Assembly (NCBI RefSeq): GCF_900104455.1
Contig: NZ_FNHB01000008.1
Span: 62,001 to 126,000 of the forward strand
Direction of reading: 5' to 3'
Origin: Dendrosporobacter quercicolus
GTDB taxonomy: Bacteria > Bacillota > Negativicutes > DSM-1736 > Dendrosporobacteraceae
Length of the DNA stretch: 64,000 nt
Shown: one piece after another, positions 47,751-56,437 of the stretch
Layout of the letters: every line of letters begins with the position of its first letter
Position numbering within the stretch: position 1 is the first letter of the stretch
The notes under the pieces: model-generated
What the model saw: the letters and a program-made list of their open reading frames with translations, nothing else
What the model was told of the DNA's origin: nothing
Databases searched by the model: none
Program-made: the position numbers and the translations under genes

Positions 47751-48971
47751 ATGGATAAACAAAAAAATAAAGTAGTAAATGGAATAAATACAGGTATGCT
47801 TTCTTCTGCTGTTGTCCCCATCCATAATGCGGTTTCCTATATTTGCGAAACTCTTGACAGTTTATTGCGGCAAGAAGAAGCGCTTGACGAAATTATTGTT
47901 GTTGATGATGCAAGTACGGATGGTACTTGTCAAATTGTCGAACAGATAGCATCACGTGATTCCAGGGTGAAATTACATCGATTTTCTTCAAAGCAGGGGG
48001 TTTCCGCAGCAAGAAACTATGGTGTCCAAATAGCAAAAAACGATTGGATTTTATTCATGGATGGGGATGATGTTGCTTCCTTGCAATTACTGTCAGAGCA
48101 ATTGAATCGTGTGAAGCAACTTGAAAATACGGGTTTTGAAAAGGTGATTTTGATTCATAGTGCCTACCAGCAAATTGATCAGGACGGAAAGAAAATAGGT
48201 GGGGTTTTTCGTTGGAAACAGGTTTTACCTCACGAGCTATTTGGCTACTTTATCTTGCGAAATCACATTATTACTGTCTCTGGGGCTTTGGTGCGCAGGG
48301 ATGCTTTATTGGAAGTTGGCGGGTTTAATCCCCATCTTCATTTTGCCGAGGATTGGGATTTATGGTTGCGTTTGTCACTGCGAGGAGCTTTTGGGTATGT
48401 GGATACACCATTAGTCTTAGTACGCCGACATCAGTGTAATACCTCAAAAACGATAACTGTTATGAGGGGCGGCGAACTAGCTGTATTAAAGCAATATAGG
48501 TATTCAGAAATTGAGAAAGCAATTTTTCGGCGGAATTTGAGTTGGGAAATCAATGCAGTTAATTACGCAGGGATATTGTTGCAGCTGGATAAATGCGATA
48601 TTGGATTACCTTTTATAGAGCAAGCCCTTTGCCGTAATCCGTTGTTAATGGCCGGACATTTTTTACTGGGTTTATATAATGTAAAGCAGAAGAGCTGGGA
48701 AAAAGCGAAAGCAAATTTTGCTCAAGTACTAGAAATAGATGGGGATCATGGTGCTGCCTGTAATAATTTGGGGGTGCTGTTGGCGGTTAGTGGAGAAATG
48801 AAGGAAGCATTACATTATTTCCACAGAGCAGCGACTCTTTATCCGGGATATTTGGATGCTGTTCAAAATATGAAACTTATTCTCGGCAAGGAGATTAGGA
48901 ACCTAAGTTATGAGCAATTTCATATGACATGGCGCGAGTTGCGGCCAGTATTGCTTCGCTATGAAGAGTAA
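47751..48971 (+). CDS. family 2 glycosyltransferase with C-terminal TPR region
   Basis: 406 residues. N-terminal GT2: SAVVPIHNAVSYICETLDSL, DEIIVVDDASTDGTCQIVEQ, WILFMDGDDVAS and FAEDWDLWLRLSLRG. From about residue 295 a pair of tetratricopeptide-like helices follows (SWEKAKANFAQVLEIDGDHG, NNLGVLLAVSGEMKEALHYF). TPRs often join soluble glycosyltransferases to protein acceptors or partners. Last gene of the AT-rich part of the island. Confidence 0.9.
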   Translation: MDKQKNKVVNGINTGMLSSAVVPIHNAVSYICETLDSLLRQEEALDEIIVVDDASTDGTCQIVEQIASRDSRVKLHRFSSKQGVSAARNYGVQIAKNDWILFMDGDDVASLQLLSEQLNRVKQLENTGFEKVILIHSAYQQIDQDGKKIGGVFRWKQVLPHELFGYFILRNHIITVSGALVRRDALLEVGGFNPHLHFAEDWDLWLRLSLRGAFGYVDTPLVLVRRHQCNTSKTITVMRGGELAVLKQYRYSEIEKAIFRRNLSWEINAVNYAGILLQLDKCDIGLPFIEQALCRNPLLMAGHFLLGLYNVKQKSWEKAKANFAQVLEIDGDHGAACNNLGVLLAVSGEMKEALHYFHRAATLYPGYLDAVQNMKLILGKEIRNLSYEQFHMTWRELRPVLLRYEE

Positions 48972-49182
48972 ATTGAGCTTAGGTTGTATGGCGGCGGTAA
49001 GTTTATTTTGATATTTTTAGTAAAATGCTATTACGTGATAGCACATATTTCAACATCTCTTTATTTTAGGGTTCCTGTTTAGAAGGTGAGACTAATTTCG
49101 CGGAAAGTATGTTGAGGTGTGAACGTACTTAAATGGAAATATTGATATGAATATATTGTAATTCTACAAGCAGGTGATACCT
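48972..49182. other. gap at the end of the AT-rich island
   Basis: No gene seen in these 211 bases. A short hairpin (GCTATTACGTGATAGC, about 49027-49042) is the only structure noticed. The base composition changes to the GC-richer background just after this gap. Confidence 0.5.
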
Positions 49183-51192
49183 ATGCAAATTGCAATACGC
49201 ACCGATTCCTCCGTCCAAATTGGCACAGGTCATATGATGCGTTGCTTGACTTTGGCCGAAAGTTTGCGGGCTGCCGGAAATAAAATTGTTTTTATCTGCC
49301 GCAATTTGCCGGGAAACGTTGCTGGGTTGGCAAAACTGCGAGGATTTCCGGTTTTTTTGCTGGAAATTGCCGATACAAATCCCCCCTTTTTCTCAGATGC
49401 TATAGTGACAAAGCAGGTATTGAACAGCATGCCAGTACCGGTAGACTGGCTGATTGCCGACCATTACCGGCTGGATGCGTGTTGGGAAAGCACAATACGG
49501 CCGTGTGTGGGAAAAGTGATGGTTATCGATGATTTAGCGAACAGAAGGCATACGTGTGATTTGCTTTTGGATGCAAATTATGGGCAGGCTTTAGACCGGT
49601 ATAGTAACTTAACCTCATCAGCGACAAAACTGCTGCTGGGTCCCGAGTATGCATTGTTGCGGGAGGAATTCTCACTTGTTGCCGGCAGAATACGCACTGC
49701 CGAAGAAGTCAGGCGGGTCCAGATATTTTTCGGCGGCAGCGATCCTACAAATGAGACTGGAAAGATCTTAAAGGCGTTGGCAGGCTGGGAGGATCGCCGG
49801 TTTCGCGTTGAAGTAATTGTTGGAGCGGCGAATCCTAATAAAGAAGAGATCCGCCGGTTGTGCTTATCGCTGCCAGAGGTAGAGCTTTTCTGCCAGGTGT
49901 CAAATATGGCTGAACGCATGAACCTGGCTGATCTGGCAATCGGGGCGGGTGGCACTGCATTGTGGGAGCGCTGTTATTTAGGATTGCCGTCAATTGTGAT
50001 TAGCGTTGCCGATAACCAGGTGGAAGCTTCGCGTGCTTTGGAGCGGGCAGGAGCCATCTGCTATTTAGGAAAGCACTCTGAAGTTGACTGCCGGATGATT
50101 AGGGCGTCAATCAAGCAGTTTATTGCTGTTCCTAGGTTATTGGCTGAAATGTCGCACAAGGCACGGGTGATTGTGCCACATAACGGGACAGAGAAAGTGG
50201 TGGACATATTAATGCAAATGGGATGTGCGGGAAAGCAAGGCAACATTCTGGTTTCCAGTGCCGCAAGAAAAATTCCCTTATTACAGGCAGTCAGGCAGGC
50301 AATGGACAAGCTCTGCGGCAATGGCAAGGTAATTGCCGCAGACTGTGACGCGAAATGTTCGGCAAAGTATTTCGCTGATGATTTCTGGCAGATGCCGCTG
50401 CTTTCTGCGATTACGAATCAAAAGCTGCTTGCTGGTTTACAGTGCCGTGATGTGCGCTATATCATTCCCACTCGTGACGGAGAATTACTTTTCTGGAGTG
50501 AGCGTAAGGCATGGCTGCACAGTCATGGGATCGCAGTCATGGCGGCAGGAGTGGAGCCCACAGCGGGTTCACTGGATAAGTTGGCATTTTACGAGCATTG
50601 CCGGGCGTTGGATATTCCTGCGATTGAAACCAGGCTGAAGCCGGACGGTTTGAATGCAGACTGGTATGTGGTTAAAGAGCGGTACGGAGCTGGATCGCGC
50701 CAACTGGGGCTAAAGTTATCGCAGCGGGAGGCTGAGGTATGGGCTAGGAAAATGGAACAGCCTGTTTTTCAGCCTTTCGTCAGTGGAAAGGAATACAGTG
50801 TTGACGCCTATGTCGATCAATCCGGCAGGGTAAAAGGTGCGGTCTGCCGGACAAGGGATGTTGTGGTAAATGGCGAATCTCAGGTAACCACAACAGTCAA
50901 TGATGCGGTTTTGGGAAAAAAATGCACTGAGTATATTGAACAGCTAGGCTTGTACGGGCATGTTGTTTTACAGGTGCTTGTTGATGGGACGAATAAAATT
51001 GTCGTGATAGAATGCAACGCCCGTTTTGGCGGCGCATCAACCTTGAGCATTGCCGCAGGACTGGATAGTTTGTACTGGTTTTTGTTAGAGAGCCGCGGAG
51101 AAGATTTGCGGCAATATCCGTTTAAGTGTAGGGAAAAGGAATTAAGACAAGTCCGTTATCCGCAGGATTTGGTTATGGAAGTGGATGAATGA
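49183..51192 (+). CDS. pseG: PseG-type UDP-sugar hydrolase fused to an ATP-grasp domain
   Basis: 669 residues from ATG 49183. Residues 1-345 are PseG: IRTDSSVQIGTGHMMRCLTL with the catalytic His of GxGHxxR, LIADHYRLD and IGAGGTALWERCYLGLPSIV. It removes UDP from the diacetamido-altrose intermediate. Residues about 365-669 are an ATP-grasp ligase: LDKLAFYEHCRALDIPAIET, PFVSGKEYSVDAYVDQSG and IECNARFGGASTLSIAAG. Fusion of the two is unusual. No PseH acetyltransferase is seen nearby. The HAD gene overlaps by 4 bases. Confidence 0.88.
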   Translation: MQIAIRTDSSVQIGTGHMMRCLTLAESLRAAGNKIVFICRNLPGNVAGLAKLRGFPVFLLEIADTNPPFFSDAIVTKQVLNSMPVPVDWLIADHYRLDACWESTIRPCVGKVMVIDDLANRRHTCDLLLDANYGQALDRYSNLTSSATKLLLGPEYALLREEFSLVAGRIRTAEEVRRVQIFFGGSDPTNETGKILKALAGWEDRRFRVEVIVGAANPNKEEIRRLCLSLPEVELFCQVSNMAERMNLADLAIGAGGTALWERCYLGLPSIVISVADNQVEASRALERAGAICYLGKHSEVDCRMIRASIKQFIAVPRLLAEMSHKARVIVPHNGTEKVVDILMQMGCAGKQGNILVSSAARKIPLLQAVRQAMDKLCGNGKVIAADCDAKCSAKYFADDFWQMPLLSAITNQKLLAGLQCRDVRYIIPTRDGELLFWSERKAWLHSHGIAVMAAGVEPTAGSLDKLAFYEHCRALDIPAIETRLKPDGLNADWYVVKERYGAGSRQLGLKLSQREAEVWARKMEQPVFQPFVSGKEYSVDAYVDQSGRVKGAVCRTRDVVVNGESQVTTTVNDAVLGKKCTEYIEQLGLYGHVVLQVLVDGTNKIVVIECNARFGGASTLSIAAGLDSLYWFLLESRGEDLRQYPFKCREKELRQVRYPQDLVMEVDE

Positions 51193-51887
51193 AAACTATA
51201 TTGGCATTTGATTTAGATGATACGCTTTATGATGAGCTGACTTATGTAGATAGCGGCTTTGCAGCAGTTGCCAGGTTTTTGGAACAGGAGAAGCTGGCTG
51301 GTTTTGCGGAAACCTATGCTTTTATGCAAACCCGGCTGGCCGGGGGCCGGGGCCGGATTTTTGATGATTTATTATTGCATTTTGGCAGTTACTCACGGCG
51401 GAATGTGCGACGCTGTTTAACGGCTTACCGGTTGCATAAACCGGCCATTCAGTTATACCCGGAAGCGGTTGCCTGTCTGGCCCGGTTTAAGGCCTACCCA
51501 TTGTATATTGTGACAGACGGCAATAAAGTGGTGCAATATAATAAAATAATAGCGCTCGGTTTGCCGGCGTTGGTTGACAGGTACTTGATTACGCACCGGT
51601 TTGGCGTTCATCATGCCAAACCATCGCCTTATTGTTTTACGCGAATTTGTGCATGGGAGAAGGTTGAACCGGCACAGGTGGTTTATGTTGCCGACAATCC
51701 CCGCAAAGATTTTATAGGAATTAAGCCGCTGGGCTTTCGCACTATCCGGGTATTGACAGGGCAGCACCGTTCTGTTGAAATTCCGGAAGAATATCAGGCC
51801 GAGCAGCAAATTGTTTCTTTAAATGCGTTGGATGATGCTTTAGCCAGTTTATTTCGAAGGAGGGAGCCGCACTTATGCAAGCGGTGA
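51189..51887 (+). CDS. HAD superfamily phosphatase
   Basis: 232 residues with motif I FDLDDTLYDE, motif II YIVTDGNKV, the lysine in HHAKPSPYCF and motif IV VYVADNPRKDFIGIK. It lies between pseG and pseI with 4- and 13-base overlaps, so it is made with them. A sugar-phosphate substrate is possible; standard pseudaminic-acid synthesis needs no separate phosphatase, as PseI releases phosphate itself. Confidence 0.9.
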   Translation: MKTILAFDLDDTLYDELTYVDSGFAAVARFLEQEKLAGFAETYAFMQTRLAGGRGRIFDDLLLHFGSYSRRNVRRCLTAYRLHKPAIQLYPEAVACLARFKAYPLYIVTDGNKVVQYNKIIALGLPALVDRYLITHRFGVHHAKPSPYCFTRICAWEKVEPAQVVYVADNPRKDFIGIKPLGFRTIRVLTGQHRSVEIPEEYQAEQQIVSLNALDDALASLFRRREPHLCKR

Positions 51888-52924
51888 AGATTGGTGGTTT
51901 TTTTGTAGGCTCCAGATATCGTCCGTTCATTGCCGCTGAAATGTCCGGCAATCACAATCATTCTCTGGAGCGGGCTTTAGCTATTGTAGACGCCGCAGCC
52001 GCAGCCGGGGTGCAGGCGGTGAAATTGCAGACCTATACGGCCGACACTATGACTCTCAACTGCCGGGACGGGGCCTTCATGGTGGAAGACCCGCAAAGCT
52101 TATGGAGCGGCAGGTCATTATACGATCTTTACAGTCAAGCCTATACGCCTTGGGGCTGGCATAAGCCAATTTTCGACCGTTGCCGGGAACATGGTATAGT
52201 AGGCTTCAGCAGTCCTTTTGATGAGACTGCCGTGGATTTTTTAGAGGAACTGGCTGTACCCTGTTATAAGATTGCTTCATTTGAAGTTACTGATCTGCCG
52301 CTCATCCGTAGGGTCGCTTTGACAGGTAAACCGCTGATTCTATCAACTGGTATGGCCACTCTGGCTGAGATTGATGAGGCTGTCAGAACAGCCAGGAGTG
52401 CCGGCAATGACCAATTGGTTTTATTAAAGTGCACCAGCACTTATCCGTCCAGTCCGGTCAATTCGGATTTATTGACCATTCCCCATCTGCGGGCAAGCTT
52501 TGATTGTGTCACCGGTCTGTCCGATCATTCCCTGGGAATTGGTGTGGCCGTAGCGGCGGTGCCCTTGGGAGCGTCGTTTATTGAGAAGCACTTTACACTT
52601 GCCAGAGCCGACGGCGGGGTTGATTCGGCATTTTCACTGGAACCAGCCGAATTGAAGCAGCTGGCTGAGGAGGCCGAACGGGCGCATCAGGCGCTGGGGC
52701 GTATTCATTATGGCCCGTCGGCCGCGGAGGCGCAGTCGTTGATGCATCGCCGGTCATTGTATATAGCTCAGGATATCAAAGCCGGAGAGGCGTTAACTCC
52801 GGAAAACCTTCGTATTATCCGCCCTGGTCTGGGCCTGCCGCCCAAGTATTGGGATGTAGTGTTGGGGAAGCCGGTAGTTTGCGACCTGAAGCAAGGCACT
52901 CCCCTGCGTTGGAAGCATGTATAG
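51875..52924 (+). CDS. pseI: pseudaminic acid synthase
   Basis: 349 residues of the NeuB family: RPFIAAEMSGNHNHSLERAL, VKLQTYTADTMTLN, FSSPFDETAVDFLEEL and IEKHFTLARADGGVDSAFSL. A C-terminal SAF/antifreeze-like domain (RSLYIAQDIKAGEALTPEN) completes it. It condenses the PseG product with phosphoenolpyruvate. Pse rather than sialic acid is inferred from pseB, pseC and pseG. Confidence 0.94.
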   Translation: MQAVKIGGFFVGSRYRPFIAAEMSGNHNHSLERALAIVDAAAAAGVQAVKLQTYTADTMTLNCRDGAFMVEDPQSLWSGRSLYDLYSQAYTPWGWHKPIFDRCREHGIVGFSSPFDETAVDFLEELAVPCYKIASFEVTDLPLIRRVALTGKPLILSTGMATLAEIDEAVRTARSAGNDQLVLLKCTSTYPSSPVNSDLLTIPHLRASFDCVTGLSDHSLGIGVAVAAVPLGASFIEKHFTLARADGGVDSAFSLEPAELKQLAEEAERAHQALGRIHYGPSAAEAQSLMHRRSLYIAQDIKAGEALTPENLRIIRPGLGLPPKYWDVVLGKPVVCDLKQGTPLRWKHV

Positions 52925-52956
52925 CATCAGCTATAAATATTTTGTGAAATTTATTT

Positions 52957-52993
52957 AAAACAGCCAAACCGGCTTAAGGTTTGGCTGTTTTTT
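52957..52993 (+). terminator. terminator after pseI
   Basis: AAAACAGCCAAACC (52957-52970) pairs perfectly with GGTTTGGCTGTTTT (52978-52991), seven-base loop, followed by T residues. It overlaps the fliD promoter. Confidence 0.92.
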
Positions 52994-53001
52994 GTCGATA
53001 A
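52975..53001 (+). promoter_or_regulatory. sigma-28-type promoter of fliD
   Basis: TAAG (52975-52978), 15 bases, GTCGATAA (52994-53001). The -35 lies in the loop and 3' arm of the pseI terminator and the -10 directly follows its T run. The fliD ATG is 89 bases downstream of the -10. Confidence 0.75.
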
Positions 53002-53089
53002 AATATAAGAGAATATGTTAAAATGTGTGAAAAACCGCCGGCAGCTGTCATAATTACCGGCAAATTGATAGAATGGGAGTGGATTTACG

Positions 53090-54643
53090 ATGGCAATACG
53101 GACCTACGGCTTAAGCGGCTCAGGCATGGATGTTGACCAGCTTGTCAAAGATATGATGAAAGCGCAGCGAACCAGATATGAGAAGGTTCAGCAGCAAAAA
53201 ACGCAGGCCGAATGGAAAAAGAAGGATTATAATACCATTTATACGTTGGTTGACGATTTCCGCAATAATACGTTGAACACTTTCCGCCTGCAGTCGACGC
53301 TTTCGCCCAAGCAGGTGACCTCCTCTAATGATGCGGTGGTTACTGCCGTTGCCAATGGCGAGGCTTCGAATATTGAGCATTCTTTTGTGGTTAAACAGCT
53401 GGCCGATGGTGTTAAGCTGACCAGCAGCGGTAATATTACTACCGGATCTTCCAAGAATACGTTAAAAGAGCAGTTCGGGCTGGGCGATGACGTGACCAGT
53501 CTGGAGTTCAAGATTAACGGTAAAACGATCTCCGTCAATCCGCAGACAGCCAGCATCAATGATGTTGTGCAAAAAATCAACAATGCCGGCGCTGGTGTAA
53601 AAGCAAGCTATGATGCCACGCTGGACCGGTTCTTTCTAAATACCACTTCTACAGGAACCTTGGCTAAGATTGACTTTACCGGCACCGATGGTGATTCGGA
53701 CGGCTGGGCCTTTTTGCGCGATTCTTTAAAGCTGGTTACCGATGAGGACCTCACTACCGCCAGAACCGGCCAAAATGCCGAATTTACGCTGGACGGGGTA
53801 GACCTGACGCAAGCCTCCAATACCTTTACCGTTTCCGGGGTGACTTACACCCTTAAGGGTGTAAGTGCCAAGACGGCTGAGGATACTTATACCGCCACAT
53901 CTGTCGCAGTCAAGCAGGATAATGAGAAAGCGATCGCTACCCTCAAATCGTTTGTTGATGATTATAATGCGCTGATCGACGTGATCAATACCGAGCTGAA
54001 CGAGGAACGCTACCGGGACTTTACGCCGCTGACCGATGAGCAAAAGGCCGAGATGAAGGATACGGAAATAACCGCCTGGGAAGCTAAGGCCAAGAGCGGG
54101 ATGCTCAAACGGGACTCTATTTTGTCCTCCCTGCTGAGCGGGCTGAGACTGAATTTTGTTAACCCGGTTCAGGGTATTACCGGCAAATATACCAGCGCCA
54201 GCAGTCTGGGCATTAATACCGGCAGTTATGTCAGTGAGGACGGCGTCATTACCAGCGCTGTCAGCAATGGCGGCAAGATTAAGATTGATGAGGATGACCT
54301 GAAAGAAGCCCTGGAAGCAGACCCCGATATTGTCTATAAGATTTTTGGCACACTTGGCGGCGATACCAATGAGTCCAAAGGCGTGGCCAACCGTATTTAC
54401 GCCCAGCTGGATAAAGTATTGACGCAGCTGCAGACAGAAGCCGGCAAGCCCAATATTACGGATACCAGCAGCAATCTTGCGAAGAGCCTGACCAATTATA
54501 ATAAGCGTCTTACTTCCCTGAACAGCCAGCTGGAAATGATAGAGGCCCGTTATTATAAACAGTTTAATGCCATGGAAACAGCCATTAGTAACATGAATCA
54601 GCAAAGTGCGTGGCTCAGCCAGCAATTGGGCAATAATTCCTAG
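53090..54643 (+). CDS. fliD: flagellar hook-associated protein 2 (filament cap FliD)
   Basis: 517 residues: RTYGLSGSGMDVDQLVKDMM at the N-terminus, KAQRTRYEKVQQQKTQAEWK, the NAEFTLDGVDLTQASNTFTV segment and the FliD C-terminal domain with LGINTGSYVSEDGVI, KIKIDEDDLKEALEADPDIV and a final coiled coil. It caps the growing filament and folds flagellin. Confidence 0.96.
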   Translation: MAIRTYGLSGSGMDVDQLVKDMMKAQRTRYEKVQQQKTQAEWKKKDYNTIYTLVDDFRNNTLNTFRLQSTLSPKQVTSSNDAVVTAVANGEASNIEHSFVVKQLADGVKLTSSGNITTGSSKNTLKEQFGLGDDVTSLEFKINGKTISVNPQTASINDVVQKINNAGAGVKASYDATLDRFFLNTTSTGTLAKIDFTGTDGDSDGWAFLRDSLKLVTDEDLTTARTGQNAEFTLDGVDLTQASNTFTVSGVTYTLKGVSAKTAEDTYTATSVAVKQDNEKAIATLKSFVDDYNALIDVINTELNEERYRDFTPLTDEQKAEMKDTEITAWEAKAKSGMLKRDSILSSLLSGLRLNFVNPVQGITGKYTSASSLGINTGSYVSEDGVITSAVSNGGKIKIDEDDLKEALEADPDIVYKIFGTLGGDTNESKGVANRIYAQLDKVLTQLQTEAGKPNITDTSSNLAKSLTNYNKRLTSLNSQLEMIEARYYKQFNAMETAISNMNQQSAWLSQQLGNNS

Positions 54644-54655
54644 GGAGTGAGCAGT

Positions 54656-54985
54656 ATGGCGGCTTCACAGCAGCTATGGTCGGATTATTTGTTTTTAACC
54701 AGAGAGATGGAGCGGTTTGTCGGCCAGGATGGGGACGAACTGTTCTTCGACCTGCTGGAGCAGCGGGAAAGATTGCAGGCCCAAATAAGCGCGAACCCGG
54801 ATAAGTGGCTGTCAACGCCTGAGGGGCGGGAACTGCTGGCCGAGGTCGGCCGGGGAAATACCCGGATCACCCAGCGGCTGCAGGCCGCGTTAAGCCGGAT
54901 GAAATACCAGCAGACGGTGTCTCAGGCTTATGACGGGTATGGAGCGGGCGGGCCTGTCGGCGTTCGTCTCGACTATAAAAAATGA
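54656..54985 (+). CDS. FliT-like flagellar chaperone
   Basis: 109 residues from ATG 54656 after GGGAG, three codons inside a longer frame. It is helical (LWSDYLFLTREMERFVGQDG, FFDLLEQRERLQAQISANPD). Size, character and position directly after fliD match FliT, which keeps FliD unassembled before export. Sequence of FliT is weakly conserved, so the call relies largely on context. Confidence 0.75.
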   Translation: MAASQQLWSDYLFLTREMERFVGQDGDELFFDLLEQRERLQAQISANPDKWLSTPEGRELLAEVGRGNTRITQRLQAALSRMKYQQTVSQAYDGYGAGGPVGVRLDYKK

Positions 54986-54998
54986 GGTGGCGGGGAAG

Positions 54999-55583
54999 AT
55001 GAGCATGACCGTCGGAACAAGTCAGACTGCCTTGTGCAGTGCGGAACTTGCCCGGGCTTCCGCTGAACGGGAGAGCATCAGGAAGCAGAGCAGAGACCTG
55101 CAAAGCGCGGCGACCGGGGTTGAAGCCAAGCTTAAGGCATTTGGGGCCAGCGGACTGTTGGCGACAATGTACAGCCAGGATAAGAATGGCTCGGCGTTTC
55201 AAACCTTCGCCAGAAGTGCGGTGCGGGAATTGTGCAAAAGCTATCGGCAGCTGAATCAAACGCTGGCCGATTCCGACCGGCTGTCGAATGAAGGCCGGGC
55301 GCTGCTGGACAAGGTGAAAGAGTTATTGACAGGCGAGCATGCGGACGCTTTCGCCGAAATGGGCCTGAGCTTGAACCGCTATACCGGCGAACTTAAATTT
55401 GATGAGCATACCTTTGCCGAAAAGATTGCCGGCGACCCGGAGGGGGTGCGCAAGCTGCTGCTGGACAAAAAATATCTGGGACCGGCGGTATCCGATGTTG
55501 TGGAAACCATTTTGAAGCAGTCGGACGGATACTATTTCAATCCGGCCTATCGTAACCAGCCCGCAATGGATGTTTATGCGTAA
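54999..55583 (+). CDS. flagellar-locus protein with FliD-C-like end
   Basis: About 194 residues (ATG 54999, with AGGTGG upstream). An N-terminal helical part rich in Ala/Arg/Ser is followed by FAEMGLSLNRYTGELKFDEH and FAEKIAGDPEGVRKLLLDKK, a pattern like the FliD C-terminal domain, where such strands read GLSFNKDGTL...FDE. It lacks the FliD N-terminal D0 helix. It may be a filament-associated or export-related paralogue derived from fliD. Function unknown. Confidence 0.65.
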   Translation: MSMTVGTSQTALCSAELARASAERESIRKQSRDLQSAATGVEAKLKAFGASGLLATMYSQDKNGSAFQTFARSAVRELCKSYRQLNQTLADSDRLSNEGRALLDKVKELLTGEHADAFAEMGLSLNRYTGELKFDEHTFAEKIAGDPEGVRKLLLDKKYLGPAVSDVVETILKQSDGYYFNPAYRNQPAMDVYA

Positions 55584-55592
55584 TGTTTTTTG

Positions 55593-55623
55593 ACCGTTTG
55601 ACGCATTTGTCAAGCGGTTTTTT
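55593..55623 (+). terminator. terminator after the fliD operon
   Basis: ACCGTTTGAC (55593-55602) pairs with GTCAAGCGGT (55609-55618), one G-T pair, followed by T residues. Confidence 0.85.
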
Positions 55624-55636
55624 ATGTCGTTTTTGG

Positions 55637-55679
55637 TGTGACCTGAATCACAGCAACATTGACCAGCTTTCTGTATAAT
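55637..55679 (+). promoter_or_regulatory. CRP/FNR- or Rex-like operator and -10 box
   Basis: TGTGA at 55637-55641 and TCACA at 55648-55652 form a perfect palindrome with six bases between. TATAAT follows at 55674-55679. If transcription starts seven bases after the -10, the operator centre lies at -41.5, the class II activator position. No good -35 is present. The same pattern also fits the Rex core TTGTGA-N6-TCACAA except for its outer bases. Confidence 0.6.
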
Positions 55680-55710
55680 GAAGTTATAAAGCCATAAGGA
55701 GGCGAAATCA

Positions 55711-56415
55711 ATGTTAATGAAAAAGCTTAGTAAAATAGATGAAAATAAATGTGTTGGCTGCGGGCTGTGCATCCAGGCCTGCCACCAGGGGGCTTTGCAG
55801 CTGGTGGATGGCAAGGCGAAGCTGGTCGCTCCCGCCCAGTGTGACGGGGTGGGCATGTGCCTGCCGGTCTGCCCCAATGGAGCCATTATTCTGGAAGAGC
55901 AGCCGGCGGAGCAGACGGTTGCGCCGGCGGCAATGGCGGGAGAATTCCGCTGCCCGGGCACTGTTGCCAATCTGATTGAGCGCAAAAGACCGGCTGCTGC
56001 GGCGGAGCAAGCCCAGCCGGTGGCATCGCAGCTGCAGCAATGGCCTTGCCAGATTAAGCTTGTGCCGCCGGCCGCCGCTTATTTTGACCGGGCGGATGTT
56101 CTGATTGCGGCCGATTGTACGGCTTATGCCTATGCCAATATTCACCGGGATTTTATGCCGGGGAAAATTACCTTAATCGGCTGTCCGAAGCTTGATGAAG
56201 GAAATTATGCCGATAAGCTTGGCCAGATTTTCCAGCTCAACAGCATTCAGAGTGTAACTGTGCTGCGCATGGAAAAGCCCTGCTGCAGCGGCCTGGCCAA
56301 TGCGGCCCTTGCGGCGCTGGTCAGCAGCGGCAGACAGATACCTTTTCAGACCGTCATCATTGGCATTGACGGCAGCATTCTTGAAACTAAGGAATTGGTT
56401 TCAAAAGCGGTTTAA
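55711..56415 (+). CDS. two-cluster 4Fe-4S ferredoxin-domain protein
   Basis: 234 residues. Residues about 10-65 hold two clusters: CVGCGLCIQACHQGAL and a second, shorter CDGVGMCLPVCPNGAI. A Pro/Ala-rich linker follows, then an alpha/beta domain (YFDRADVLIAADCTAYAYAN, KITLIGCPKLDEGNYADKL, VLRMEKPCCSGLANAALAAL) with several cysteines. It is seen in anaerobes as an orphan iron-sulfur electron-transfer protein. Partner unknown. Confidence 0.88.
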   Translation: MLMKKLSKIDENKCVGCGLCIQACHQGALQLVDGKAKLVAPAQCDGVGMCLPVCPNGAIILEEQPAEQTVAPAAMAGEFRCPGTVANLIERKRPAAAAEQAQPVASQLQQWPCQIKLVPPAAAYFDRADVLIAADCTAYAYANIHRDFMPGKITLIGCPKLDEGNYADKLGQIFQLNSIQSVTVLRMEKPCCSGLANAALAALVSSGRQIPFQTVIIGIDGSILETKELVSKAV

Positions 56416-56437
56416 TTACCGGATGGGCGGTGTTCCG

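Noticed and set aside
53726-54625. 299-residue leftward frame inside fliD
   Set aside because: Antisense shadow of the well-supported fliD gene.
55323-56145. Leftward frames across the fliD-C-like and 4Fe-4S genes
   Set aside because: They run through a terminator and promoter and oppose genes with clear motifs.
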